A stretch of 64,000 nucleotides of DNA from Balaenoptera acutorostrata. Lineage: Eukaryota; Chordata; Mammalia; Artiodactyla; Balaenopteridae. Positions 10,703 through 21,806 of the stretch are shown one piece after another. The stretch spans positions 54,423,000 to 54,486,999 of the forward strand of contig NC_080079.1 of the NCBI RefSeq assembly GCF_949987535.1, read 5' to 3'. Under the pieces are notes generated by a model. The model ran no database searches, was not told the origin of the DNA, and worked only from the letters and a program-made list of their open reading frames with translations. Numbering within the stretch: position 1 is the first letter of the stretch; every line of letters begins with the position of its first letter. The position numbers and the translations under genes were made by a program.

Positions 10703-13700
10703 ATGGTAATAGGAACATACATATTGGTAATTACCTTAAACGTGAATGGATTAAATGCTCCAACCAAAAGACACAGGCTTGCTGAATGGATACAAAAACA
10801 AGACCCATATATATGCTGTCTACAACAGACCCACTTCAGACCTAGGGACACATTCAGACTGAAAGTGAGGGGATGGAAAAAGACATTCCATGCAAATGGA
10901 AATCAAAAGAAAGCTGGAGTAGCAATACTCACATCAGATAAAAGAGACTTTAAAATAAAGAATGTTACAAGAGACAAGGAAGGGCACTACATAATGATCA
11001 AGGGATCAATCCAAGAAGAAGATAGAACAATTATAAATATATATGCACCCAACATAGGAGCACCTCAGTACATAAGGCAACTGCTAATAGCTATAAAAGA
11101 GGAAATTAACAGTAACACAGTAATGGTGGGGGATTTTAACAGCTCACTTACACCAATGGACAAATCATGCAAACAGAAAATTAATAAGGAAACACAAGCT
11201 TTAAATGACACAATAGACCAGATACATTTAATCGATATTTCTAGGACATTCCATCCAAAGACAGGAGATTACACTTTCTTCTCAAGTGCACATGGAACAT
11301 TCTCCAGGATAGATCACATCTTGGGTCACAAATCAAGCCTCAGTAAATTTAAGAAAATTGAAATCATATCAAGCATCCTTTCTGACCACAACACTATGAG
11401 ATTAGAAATCAATTACAGGGAAAATAAGGTAAAAAACACAAACACATGGAGGCTAAACAATACGTTACTAAATAACCAAGAGATCACTGAAGAAATCAAA
11501 GAGGAAATCAAAAAACATCTGGAAACAAATGACAATAAAAACACGAAGATCGAAAACCTATGGGATGCAGCAAAAGCAGTTCTAAGAGGGAAGTTTATAG
11601 CAATACAAGCCTACCTCAAGAAACAAGAAAAATCTCAAGTAAACAATCTAAACTTACACCTAAAGAAACTAGAGAAAGAAGAACAAACAAAACCCAAAGT
11701 TAGCAGAAGGAAAGAAATCATAAAGATCAGAGCAGAAATAAATGAAATAGAAACAAAGAAAACAATAGCAAAGATCAATAAAACTAAAAGCTGGTTCTTT
11801 GAGAAGATAAACAAAATTGATAAACCATTAGCCAGACTCATCAAGAAAAAGAGGGATAGGACTCGAATCAATAAAATTAGAAATGAAAAAGGAGAAGTTA
11901 CAACAGACACTGCAGAAATACAAAGCATCCTAAGAGACTACAACAAGCAACTCTATGCCAATAAAATGGACAACCTGGAAGAAATGGACAAATTCTTAGA
12001 AAGGTATAACCTTCCAAGACTGAACCAGGAAGAAATAGAAAACATGAACAGACCAATCACAAGTAATGAAATTGAAACTGTGATTAAAAATCTTCCAACA
12101 AACAAAAGTCCAGGACCAGGTGGCTTCACAGGTGAATTCTGTCAAACATTTAGAGAAGAGCTAACACCCATCCTTCTCAAACTCTTCCAAGAAGCTACAG
12201 AGGAAGGAACACTCCCAAATTCATTCTATGAGGCCACCATCACCCTGATACCAAAACCAGACAAAGACAATACAATAAAAGAAAATTACAGACCAATATC
12301 ATTCATGAATATAGATGCAAAAATCCTCAACAAAATACTAGCAAACAGAATCCAACAACACATTAAAGGGACCATACACCATGATCAAGGGGGTTTTATC
12401 TCAGGGATGCAAGGATTCTTCAATATACACCAATCAATCAATGTGATACACCATATTAACAAACTGAAGAATAAAAACCATATGATCATCTCAATAGATG
12501 CAGAAAAAGCTTTTGACACAATTCAACACCAATTTATGATTAAAACTCTCCAGAAAGTAGACATAGAGGGAAACTATCTAAACATAATAAAGGCCATATA
12601 CAAAAAACCCACAGCAAACATCATTCTCAAAGGTGAAAACCTGAAAGCATTTCCTCTAAGATCAGGAAGACAAGGATGTCCACTCTCGCCACTATTATTC
12701 AACATAGTTTTGGAAGTCCTAGCCATGGCAATCAGAGAAGAAAAAGAAATAAAACGAATTCAAATTGGAAAAGAAGAAGTAAAATTGTCACTGTTTGAAG
12801 ATGACATGATACTATACATACAGAGTCCTAAGATGCCACCAGAAAACTACTAGAGCTAATCAATGAAATTGGTAAAGCTGCAGGATACTAAATTAATGCA
12901 CAGAAATCTCTTGCATTCCTATACACTAATGATGAAAAATCTGAAAGAGAAATTAAGGAAACACTCCCATTTACCACTGCAACAAAAAGAATAAAATACC
13001 TAGGAATAAACCTACCTAGGGAGACAAAAGACCTGTATGCACAAAACTATAAGACACTGATGAAAGAAAGTAAAGATGATGCAAACAGATGGAAAGATAT
13101 ACCATGTTCTTGGATTGGAAGACTCAATACTGTGAAAATGCCTATACTACCCAAAGCAAGCTACAGATTCAGTGCAATCCCTTTCAAACTACCAATGGCA
13201 TTTTTTACAGAACTAGAACAAAAAAATCTTAAAATTTGTATGGAGATACAAAAGACCCCGAATAGCCAAAGCAGTCTTCAGGGAAGAAAACGGAGCTGGA
13301 GGAATCAGACTCCCTGCCTTCAGACTATACTACAAAGCTACAGTAATCAAGACAATATGGTACTGGCACAAAATCAGAAATATAGACCAATGGAACAGGA
13401 TAGAAAGCCCAGAGATAAACCCACGCACCTATGGTCAACTAATCTATGACAAAGGAGGCAAGGATATACAATGGAGAAAAGACAGTCACTTCAATAAGTG
13501 GTACTGGGAAAACTGGACAGCTACATGTAAAAGAATGAAATTAGAACACTCCCTAACACCATACACAAGAAGAAACTCAAAATGGATTAGAGACCTAAAT
13601 ATAAGGCCAGACACTATAAAACTCTTAGAGGAAAACGTAGGAAGAACACTCTTTGACATAAATGATAGCAAGATCTTTTTTGATCCACCTCCTAGAGTAA

Positions 13701-14520
13701 TGGAAATAAAAACAAAAATAAACAAATGGGACCTAATGAAACTTAAAACTTTTGCAAAGCAAAGGAAACTACAAACAAGACAAAAAGACAACCCTCAGAA
13801 TGGGAGAATGTATTTGCAAACGAATCAACGGACAAAGGAATAATCTCCAAAATATATAAACAGCTCATGCAGCTCAATAAAAAAAAAAAAAAAACAACCC
13901 AATCCAAAAATGGGCAGAAGACCTAAATAGACATTTCTCCAAAGAAGACATACAGATGGCCAAGAAGCACATGAATAGCTGCTCAACATCACTAATTATT
14001 AGAGAAATGTAAATCAAAACTACAATGAGGTATTACCTCACACCAGTTAGAATGGGCATCATCAGAAAATCTATAAACAACAATATGCGGAAGAGAGTGT
14101 GGAGAAAAGGGAACCCTCTTGCACTGCTGGTGGGAATGTAAATTGATACAGCCACTATGGAGAACAGTATGGAGGTTCCTCAAAAAACTAAAAATAGAAC
14201 TACCATACGACCCAGCAATCCCACTACTGGGCATATACCCAGAGAAAACCATAATTCAAAAAGACACATGCACCCCAATGTTCATTGCAGCACTATTTAC
14301 AATAGCCAGGACATGCAAGCAACCTAAATGCCCATCAACAGACGAATGGATAAAGAAGATGTGGTACATATATACAATGGAATACTACTCAGCCATAAAA
14401 AGGAACGAAATTAGGTCATTTGTGGAGACGTGGATGGATCTAGAGACTGTCATACAGAGTGAAGTAAGTCAGAAAGAGAAAAACAAATATCGTATATTAA
14501 TGCATATATGTGGAACCTAG
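10703..14520 (+). pseudogene. L1 ORF2p relic (endonuclease / reverse transcriptase)
   Basis: ORF2p nicks target DNA and reverse-transcribes L1 RNA. A 716-codon open frame (10703-12853) covers the apurinic-type endonuclease and most of the reverse transcriptase. Endonuclease residues that can be matched: N in LNVNGLN, D and N in GDFNSS, SDH near codon 230. The catalytic glutamate (LQETH in the other copy) is Q here (codon 42, 10826-10828). In the [12 protein letters not shown] is intact, but PGPDGF reads PGPGGF (codon 473), the SGxRQGCPL box lacks one codon, and FADD reads FEDD (codon 699, 12797-12799). A 1-nt deletion near 12832 causes the frameshift. A TAA near 12890 and further breaks follow. 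Pieces at 13060-13449, 13535-13843 and 14119-14520 carry the rest, ending in HICGT and the normal stop at 14518-14520. Confidence 0.92.
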
Positions 14521-14710
14521 AAAAATCATAAAGATGAACCAGTTTGCATGGCAGAAATAGAGACACAGATGTAGAGAACAAACATATGGACACCAAGGGG
14601 GGAAAGTGGTGTGCGGGTGGGTGGTGGTCTGATGAATTGTGAGATTGGGATTGACATGTATACACTCATATGTATAAAATGGATAACTAATAAGAACCTG
14701 CTGTATAAAA

Positions 14711-14716
14711 AATAAA
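14711..14716 (+). promoter_or_regulatory. L1 polyadenylation signal AATAAA
   Basis: The hexamer sits in the expected place at the end of the L1 3' UTR, followed by an A-rich tract at 14720-14729. Confidence 0.7.
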
Positions 14717-14754
14717 ATTGAAAAAAAATAAAGAAATGCACATGTTCCTTAAAA

Positions 14755-14775
14755 AAAAAAAAGTACACAGACTTG
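14755..14775 (+). repeat. 3' TSD of L1 copy at 9631-14754
   Basis: A8 plus gtacacagacttg. It matches 9610-9630 with one mismatch and fixes the 3' end of the insertion. Confidence 0.88.
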
Positions 14776-14807
14776 CACAGAGTCCTAATAACAATAAATA
14801 TCATAAA

Positions 14808-15000
14808 AGTTAACATTTACTGACAACTCACTATGTGTTAAATACTTTGATCATGCTTTATTTTACAGAAAGGATTGAGTCTTCACAGCAACCTGATGAG
14901 GTGAACTATTGTATACCAGTAAGAGAGGTAAGTCCGTAGTGGTGAAACAGAGGATCAATCCCAGTCTTTCTGACAACAGAGTCCAAGTTCATAATTGCAA
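14808..15000 (-). mobile_element. MIR SINE
   Basis: taacatttactgacaactcactatgtgtt, cttcacagcaacctgatgagg and aagtccgtagtgg follow the reverse MIR pattern. Confidence 0.55.
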
Positions 15001-15849
15001 AACTCCAACACTTCCCAATATAAGGCATAGTATAAGGAAGCATACAGTATACTAAAAGATGTAAAAGGGGAGGAAGTACATGGCATCAAGAAAGCTGTGT
15101 TTTGGGCAAAGAGAGAAGTGAAGAGGACACTTTGCTTCCACTCACTGAGATCCTGCATTCAAGAGTCAAGAGCTGACATCTGACCGAGACTATAAATAAG
15201 AAGGGAAGGCCAAACGCTAAAGCATAGCTACACCATATTACTGACAATCACAGAATTTCTCCTAAATAGCACAGCCATCTCAAGAAGGAAGCAGGCTACT
15301 GTGTGCTGAAACTGGCAGTCGACACTGTGTGGACAGGAGGGCAGACCAGACAAGCTTAAGGCTCATCTGAAATGGGACCATCGTTGCAGATTGCTCAGAG
15401 AACAGTGTTACGGTCCACTCTTGTGACAGCTTGGACTTCAGCCTTAACCAAGCACTGAAGTTTTGGTTTGGTCACATACATGGCAGAACCTTGGTAGCTT
15501 CGGTGTGGCAGCTGAGGGGCCACTATCAGAGAGGGTGAAAGGCATGTTTAAAGAGCCCCATCTCAGCTCTGGAAGCCCCTGAGACTGAATGTTCCTTCCC
15601 TTAATCAACTTGCAGGTTGATGCAATTGAAACACCTGTTTCAATTAAAAGATTTTTCTGCCTTGTTCCTATTGGTTATTATTTTGCAACTTTCCATGTAT
15701 GCTGGATTCTTCTTACATGTGAAGTCTACTTGCTAATGAGAAAACTACAATGCCAGAAATGCCCCCCCACACACACACACGGCAGCAAGTTGCACAGCCC
15801 TGGGAAGACATGGACCCCTGACAATTACATTGCTATAACTTCATATGTA
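15001..15849. other. unique sequence, no gene seen
   Basis: No repeat recognised apart from a short (CA)n run near 15769-15780. Open frames are short and lack recognisable domains. Confidence 0.45.
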
Positions 15850-15980
15850 TTACTTAAGTTCTCAAATTCTCTATTTCCTTATTTTAAAATGGAAGCTATA
15901 CTAGTTACTTCATGGTGTTGTCAAAGGAATAAATAATAAAGTTTTATAAAGTGGTTGGCAGAGAAATAAAGGATGCTTAG
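15850..15980 (+). mobile_element. MIR 3' relic
   Basis: tctatttccttattttaaaatgg then gttgtcaaaggaataaataa resembles the 3' half of MIR. Confidence 0.4.
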
Positions 15981-16382
15981 CCTTACTACCCCATTTTCTT
16001 CCCTTCTTTCCCTGATTAATATGCAAATGTTGCAAAATACATCCACAAACACTGATTCTTTATCAGCTTGATACTGGGCTCCTGAATGCTTAAGCCAAGC
16101 TGTACTTCTAACTATAATGTTATATTTGCACCCTAGAGTTGTACTTTACAATTTTCAAACTACTTTTGGCTACACAAGATAATACTTATGAGTAGAATCA
16201 TTAAACGTAAGATTATTTTTAAATTTTTCAGAAAAAAAACCCTTTCTATTTCCATCCTATTTAAGAAAAGATTTGTAGGATTAATATGCAAAGTGAATTA
16301 AACATAGCAATCGTTTTTTACCCTTAGTTTTTTACCCAAGAAAGCTGAAATAAACATGTAAATATGGAAGTCACATGCTCAG
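15981..16382. other. unique AT-rich sequence
   Basis: No gene recognised. An ATGCAAAT octamer lies near 16020, in isolation. Confidence 0.4.
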
Positions 16383-16750
16383 AAGTAAAAACTGGGCTTC
16401 CTTGGTGGCGCAGTGGTTAAGAATCTGCCTGCCAGTGCAGGGGACATGGGTTTGACCCCTGGTCTGGGAAGATCCCACATGCTGTGGAGCAACTAGGCCC
16501 ATGTGCCACAACTACTGAGCCTGCGCTCTAGAGCCTGTGAGCCACAACTACTGAAGCCCGCGCACCTAGAGCCCATGCTCTGCAACAAGAGAAGCCACCT
16601 CAATGAGAAGTCCGCGCACCGCAACAAAGGAAGAGTAGCCCTCGCTCGCAGCAACTAGAGAAAGCCCGCGAACAGCAATGAAGACCCAATGCAGCCAAAA
16701 ATAAAATAAATTAAAAATAAGTAAATAAATAAATGAATAAGTAAAAACTG
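16383..16750 (+). mobile_element. CHR-type tRNA-derived SINE
   Basis: The SINE body (about 16395-16738) begins gggcttccttggtggcgcagtgg, followed by a tRNA-like B-box relic and the characteristic tail (aatgaagacccaatgcagcc, then (AAAT)n-rich DNA). A perfect 12-bp TSD, aagtaaaaactg, lies at 16383-16394 and 16739-16750. CHR SINEs mark cetaceans and relatives and are mobilised by L1. Confidence 0.93.
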
Positions 16751-17355
16751 AAGACCTAGGGTCTATATGAGATCAACAGGAAGGGAGTGAGGGAGAGAAT
16801 ATGAAATTTGGTAGGCGGGGGGCGGGGATCAGACATTCTGCATTTTAGAAGTTTACAGTACAAATGTCACCAACATCAAAATAAATAATGGCTGAAGAAT
16901 ATGTCATTGAATTTGGCAATTAAGGTCACTGAAGTCTTTAAAAAGAGCAATTTCAATGGACTAAGAGAGTTTAAGCCAGAATGTGAAGAGTTAAATTTGA
17001 TAGAGAAACATTAGTGACAACAACTGGCTGTAATTTTAAAGTCTGGCAATGTAAAGAAAGGCATAAAGTGGTTACTAGACATCTCAGCAGACTCTTAGAA
17101 GAGATATTCATGGAAAGCGAGAAACAGATTTATAAATTTATAAATTTACCCTTGATTTAAACCAAGGGAAAGATCTCAGAGGGGAAAGAAGAAAAGATAA
17201 ACACTCGGATGGTGGAAAAGTAGAGGGATGGAAGGCAATGATGGAAGGTTAAGCTCTAGTAAGGATGCTAGACAGGTCTTCCCCCAATAGTCTATATTAT
17301 ACAATAGTATATAATAGATTGGCTTATTGTCCTATTGATCACAAATATTCATAAT
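16751..17355. other. unique sequence, no gene seen
   Basis: Purine-rich unique DNA with a short G run near 16814-16826. No repeat recognised. Confidence 0.45.
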
Positions 17356-17640
17356 CACTTTATTCCATGGAAGGAGTGCATGTTCACTAGGCTTGACCAT
17401 GTGACTGGCTTTGCCCAATGATATATGAACAGATGTGAAACATACTCTATCTGAGCAGAAGCTTTAAGAGCTAAATGGTTTGTCTCAGTCTTCTCTTTCC
17501 CTGTGGCAGGAAAATCAGCATGTCCCATTAGAGCAGCTGCTGCAGGAACGAATAGACCTGTGGACCGGAGCTGAGTAGAGCAGACATAGCAGACAAGAAA
17601 CAAACAGATCTGAATAAAGGCCAGCATGCAGTGAAAATAA
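17356..17640. other. possible ancient LTR or MER relic, unclassified
   Basis: The phrases ttgaccatgtgactggctttg, ccaatgatatatgaacagatg and gcaggaaaatcagcatgtcccat recall an old mammalian-wide repeat of the type gtgacttgctttggccaatggg. I cannot name the family. The minus-strand 90-codon frame here is not a gene I recognise. Confidence 0.3.
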
Positions 17641-17848
17641 GAAAAAAATTATGAGACACTGTGATTTGGGGATTTATTTATTAACAAAGAAAATTGACCA
17701 ATACACCAACACAAACACAGATACTTAGAAAGAAATACGAGAGATCCCTCCTCCTTTCCCCCCCTCCCCTCGGCACAAATAAAATCTCCCATTTTTCCAT
17801 AGGCACAGATTATTTTATTTAGGATATTCAGGTCAGCATACAGAGATG

Positions 17849-18190
17849 CCTTTTATTTTAAATGGCTTTATTGAGATATTATTAACATATAAAATTCACC
17901 TGTTGCAAGTGTACAATTCAACAGTTTACAGTATATTTACAGAGTGGTACAATAATCACGATTATCTAATTGTAGAATATTTTTATCTTCTGCAAAAGGA
18001 ACCTTGTATTCTTAAACAGCCACTTTGCACCCTGCTTCCTAGTCCTAGGCAACCACTAATTTAATTTTTGTCTCTATATATTTGCCTATTCTTAACCTTT
18101 CATATAAATGGAATCATACAATGTGTCAACATGTGGTCTTTCGTGTCTGGCTTCTTTAATTTATCCTAATAGATGGAACCTCAATAACAT
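17849..18190 (-). mobile_element. L1M 3' end relic
   Basis: tggctttattgagatattat, ataaaattcacctgttgcaag, gtacaattcaacagtttacag, aggcaaccactaat, cctattcttaacctttcat and atggaatcatacaatgtg follow the reverse complement of an old eutherian L1M 3' UTR. Confidence 0.75.
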
Positions 18191-18289
18191 TAGGTATTCT
18201 TTTTTAGGACAAGACAGACACACCTTTTTTGATGGCAGGCTCTTTTATACTATCTGCATTTACTATCTGTATATTTTTACTATCTGTGT

Positions 18290-18430
18290 ATTTTTTACTA
18301 TATATATTTACCTGAGCCAGAGGTATTATTATTCCCATATTTCAGACAAAGAAACTGAGACTCAATGATTTAATTCAATTCCCAAAGTTGCATACCTATT
18401 AAGTGCCAGCACCAGTATTAAAAACCAAGT
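18290..18430 (-). mobile_element. MIR relic
   Basis: attattattcccatatttcag, acaaagaaactgagactcaatg and cccaaagttgcatacc follow reversed MIR core sequence. Confidence 0.6.
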
Positions 18431-19418
18431 CACTTTGACTCCAATTTCCATGCTTTTTTCCTCTCTATCACATTACCTCATATGAATTTCAAAGGACTGT
18501 TTCTCTAAAAATGTCAGTTATCTAAGAATATTAAATTGCATAGTGGATATCCTTCAACTTTATGCCATGAGCCTTTCCACATTGTATTGCACCAAAAAAG
18601 AAACACAAGAGAACTGCGCTGTGCTTTCGAAATAGGCAAGGTAATTTACAAAGCAGATAAAAAGTCAAAAGTAATAACAAAAGGAGACTGTCTGGATACT
18701 GAAATGTAATCCACTTCACCCAATCAATTATTCCTTACATAAAAGAACACTTAAAAAGATTAGATGGTTCTTGTCTATTGTTTTTAATTATATCTAAGTT
18801 TACATTGGTATGACATATAAAAAGATATAATAGGATAAGTCTAAAGAACCTCAAACTAATTTTCAAGAACACAAGCCAGCACTTGGACTGATCTCAAACC
18901 GCTGGAGCATCCCCGTGATTTCTGAAAACCTAAAATCTCACCCAGTTAACAGATGTTATTGTGCGCTATTAAACAGCTTAGAGCCCATGGTAGTACAGAG
19001 CTTCCTAAGTATTTAGAAGTCATGTTATTACTTTCAGGTTAATTATGCACTTTAAAAAATGTATTCTTCAAATCCCAAAGGAGATTTGATTGGGGATGTC
19101 TGCAATTAATTTTAACCAATTCAGAATAGTTCCTTTCTTTATCCCTCCTTACATCACTGAGTTCTTGGCCTCAGCACAGTTTTGGAAGCTCCAGAGTCAC
19201 TGTAAACTCTACCAGAGTCTGGGGCTCCATAACTAATTCGCAGTTAAATTCAACTTCCTCAAAGCTTTCTGAGTCATTCCACACACTCCTCTCCTGCCCC
19301 CTAGTCTTAAATTAGACCTTGCTCCTCTCTGCTCCCTAACAGATCTCCCAATTTCAGCCTTGGTTTTCACTTTTATTTCGTATTTGTGTTGCCAAACTGT
19401 CTTACCAGAGCAATTTCC
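18431..19418. other. unique sequence, no gene seen
   Basis: No repeat or exon recognised. Around 19140-19340 the DNA is less AT-rich but has no long open frame. Confidence 0.45.
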
Positions 19419-20915
19419 TTTTTTTAAATTTTTATTTTATATTGGAGTATAGCTGATTAACAATGCTGTGTTAGTTTCAGGTGTACAGCAAAGTGATTCA
19501 ATTATACATATACACGTATCTATTGTTTTCAAAGTTCTTTTCCCATTTAGGTTATTACAGAGTATTGAGCCGAGTTCCCTGTGCTATATACAGTAGGTCC
19601 TTGTTGGTTATCTATTTTAAATATAGCAGTGTGTACATGTCCATCCCAAACTCCCACTCCCAACCTATCTCCTCCTTCCCTCCTCCCCCAGGCCGCCCCA
19701 CCGCCAGTTAACCGTAAGTGCATTCTCTAAGTCTGTATGTTTCTATTTTTTAAATAAGTCCATTTGTATCATTGCTTTAGAGTCCACATTTAAACGATAT
19801 CATATGATATTTGTCTTTCTCTTTCTGACTTACTTCACTTAGTATTGATAGTGTCCAGGTCCATCCATGTTGCTGTAAATGGCATTATTTCATTCTCTTC
19901 AATGGCTGAGTAATATTCCACTGTATATATGTACCACATCTTCTTTATCCATTCCTCTGTTGATGGACATTTAGGTCACTTCCATGTCCTGGCTATTGCA
20001 AACAGTACTGCAATGAGTATTAGGGTGCATGTATCCTTTTGAATTATGGATTTCTCCAGATACATGCCCAGGAGTGGGATTGCTGGGTCATATGGTAGTT
20101 CTAGTTTTAGTTTTTTAAGGAACCTCCATACTGTTCTCCATAGTGGCTGTATCAATTTACATTCCCACCAACAGTATAGGGGGGGTGTCCTTTTCTCCAC
20201 ACCCTCTCCAGCATTTACTGTTTGTAGACTTTTTCATGATGGTCATTCTGACTGGTGTGATGTGATATCTCATTGTACTTTTGATTTGCATTTCTCTAAT
20301 AATTAGTGGTGTTGAGCACCTTTTCATGTGCCTCTTGGCCATCTGTATGCCTTCTTTGGAGAAATGTCTATTTAGGTCTTCTGCCCATTGTTTGATTGGG
20401 TTGTTTGTTTTTTTGATACTGAGCCACATGAGCTATTTGTAAATTTTGGAGATTAATCCCTTGTCGGTCGCATTGTTTGCAAATGTTTTCTCCCATTCTG
20501 TGGGCTGTCTTCTTCTTTTTTTTCTGGTTTCCTTTGCTGTGCAAAAGCTTGTGCATTTAACTAGGCCCCATTTGTTCATTTTTGTTTTATTTCCATTACT
20601 GTGGGAGACGGATAGAAAAAATTTTAAACACTCTTTATGTCAAAGAGTGTTCTGCCTATATTTTCCTCTAAGATTTTTTATAGTATCTGTTCTCACATTT
20701 AGGTCTTTAATCTATTTTGAGTTTATTTTTGTGTATGGTGTTAAAGAATGTTCTAATTTAATTTTTTTTTTTTTTTACATGTAGCTATCCAGTTTTCTCA
20801 GCACCATTTATTGAATAGACTGTCTTCTCCATTGTATAGTCTTGCCTCCTTTGTCGTAGATTAATTGACCATAGGCATGGGGCTTATTTCTGGACTTTCT
20901 ATCCTGTTCCATTGT
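19419..20915 (-). mobile_element. L1 3' portion, antisense, older subfamily
   Basis: From the left: T-rich start, 3' UTR (ggagtatagctgattaac, tagtttcaggtgtacagc), then ORF2 C-terminal coding on the minus strand ([36 protein letters not shown]) up to the ctatcctgttccattg block at about 20900. ORF2 is broken by frameshifts. The 3' UTR type (ttcaggtgtacag) differs from that of the copies at 7219, 21824 and 47516 and is shared with the copy at 24741. No clear TSD. Confidence 0.85.
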
Positions 20916-21296
20916 TGATGTATAATTGTTCATAGTATTCTCATATATTCTTTATATTTCTATAAAGTTAGTAGTAATATCCCTTCTCTAATTTCTAAAT
21001 TTATTTATTTGAGTCTTCTCTTTTTTTTTTCTTAGTCGATCTAGTTAAAGATTTGACAATTTTGATCTTCTCAAAGAATGAACTTTTTTTCTATATATTT
21101 GCCCTAATCTTTATTATCCCTTTCTTCCTACTGCTTTTGTCTTACTGGTCTCAAGATTCTCTTTGTCTTTGAGTTTTGACAGTTTGATTATAATCTATCT
21201 CAGTTTGGGTCTCTTTGGATTTATCCCACTTGAAGTTCATTGAGGTTCCTGTATCTGTATATCCATTTCTCTTCTCAAATTTCGGAAGTTTTTCAC
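20916..21296 (-). mobile_element. ancient L1M 5'-side relic, part 1
   Basis: ttcatagtattctcatatattc through gatctagttaaagatttgac is antisense ORF2-like, and gtttgattataatctatctcag, ttggatttatcccacttgaag and tttcggaagtttttcacc match the antisense 5' region of old L1M elements. The relic continues at 21654 and 23558 around younger insertions. Confidence 0.65.
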
Positions 21297-21653
21297 CATT
21301 ATTTCTTTTTTTTTAAATTTTATTTTAATTTATTTATTTTTGGCTGCATTGGGTCTTTGCTGCTGTGTGCAGGTTTTCTCTAGTTGCGGCGAGCAGGGGC
21401 TACTCTTCGCTGTGGTGCGCAGGCCTCTCACTCCGGTGGTTTCTCTTGTTGCAGAGCACAGGCTCTAGGTGCACAGGCTTCAGTAATCGTGGCTCGCGGG
21501 CTCTAGAGCACAGGCTCAGTAGTTGTGGTGCACGGGCTTAGCTGCTCCGCATCATGTGGGATCTTCTGGGACCAGAGCTCAAACCTGTGTCCCCTGCATT
21601 GGCAGGCAGATTCTTAACCACTGTGCCACCAGGGAAGCCCAACAGTATTTCTT
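21297..21653 (-). mobile_element. CHR-type SINE, antisense
   Basis: Reverse complement of the CHR SINE. The head, ccaccagggaagccc, ends at about 21640 and the A-rich tail appears as T-rich DNA at 21308-21345. TSD cattatttctt (21297-21307) and cagtatttctt (21643-21653) differ at one position. Inserted in the old L1M. Confidence 0.9.
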
Positions 21654-21806
21654 ATAGAAGCCCTCTCACCCTTTATCTCTCTTCTCCTCTGGAATCCCCA
21701 TAATGCATATATTAATCTTCTGCATGGTGTTACATAAGTCTCCTAGATTCTGTTCATTTGCCTTCATTCTTTTTTTCTTTTTGCTCCTCTGACTTCACCA
21801 TTTAAA
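21654..21806 (-). mobile_element. ancient L1M 5'-side relic, part 2
   Basis: atgcatatattaatcttctgc, ggtgttacataagtctccta and ctgttcatttgccttcattc continue the antisense L1M 5' region after the SINE. Confidence 0.65.

Larger units (their letters stand above)
9631..14754 (+). mobile_element. L1 retrotransposon, 5'-truncated, near full length
   Basis: The element starts within the L1 5' UTR (gagggcagacagcagaagc, matched by the other long L1 at about 55420). It carries a broken ORF1, a 58-bp spacer, a broken ORF2 and a 3' UTR ending in AATAAA (14711-14716). Both ends are fixed by a 21-bp TSD with one mismatch. Only about 82 bp of 5' UTR remains, compared with about 827 bp in the copy at 54678. 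Two A-tracts at the 3' end are separated by roughly 22 nt. Defective because of stops and frameshifts in both ORFs. Confidence 0.93.

Noticed and set aside
20446..20784. 112-codon plus-strand frame
   Set aside because: Antisense of L1 ORF2 in a minus-strand element. Not a gene.
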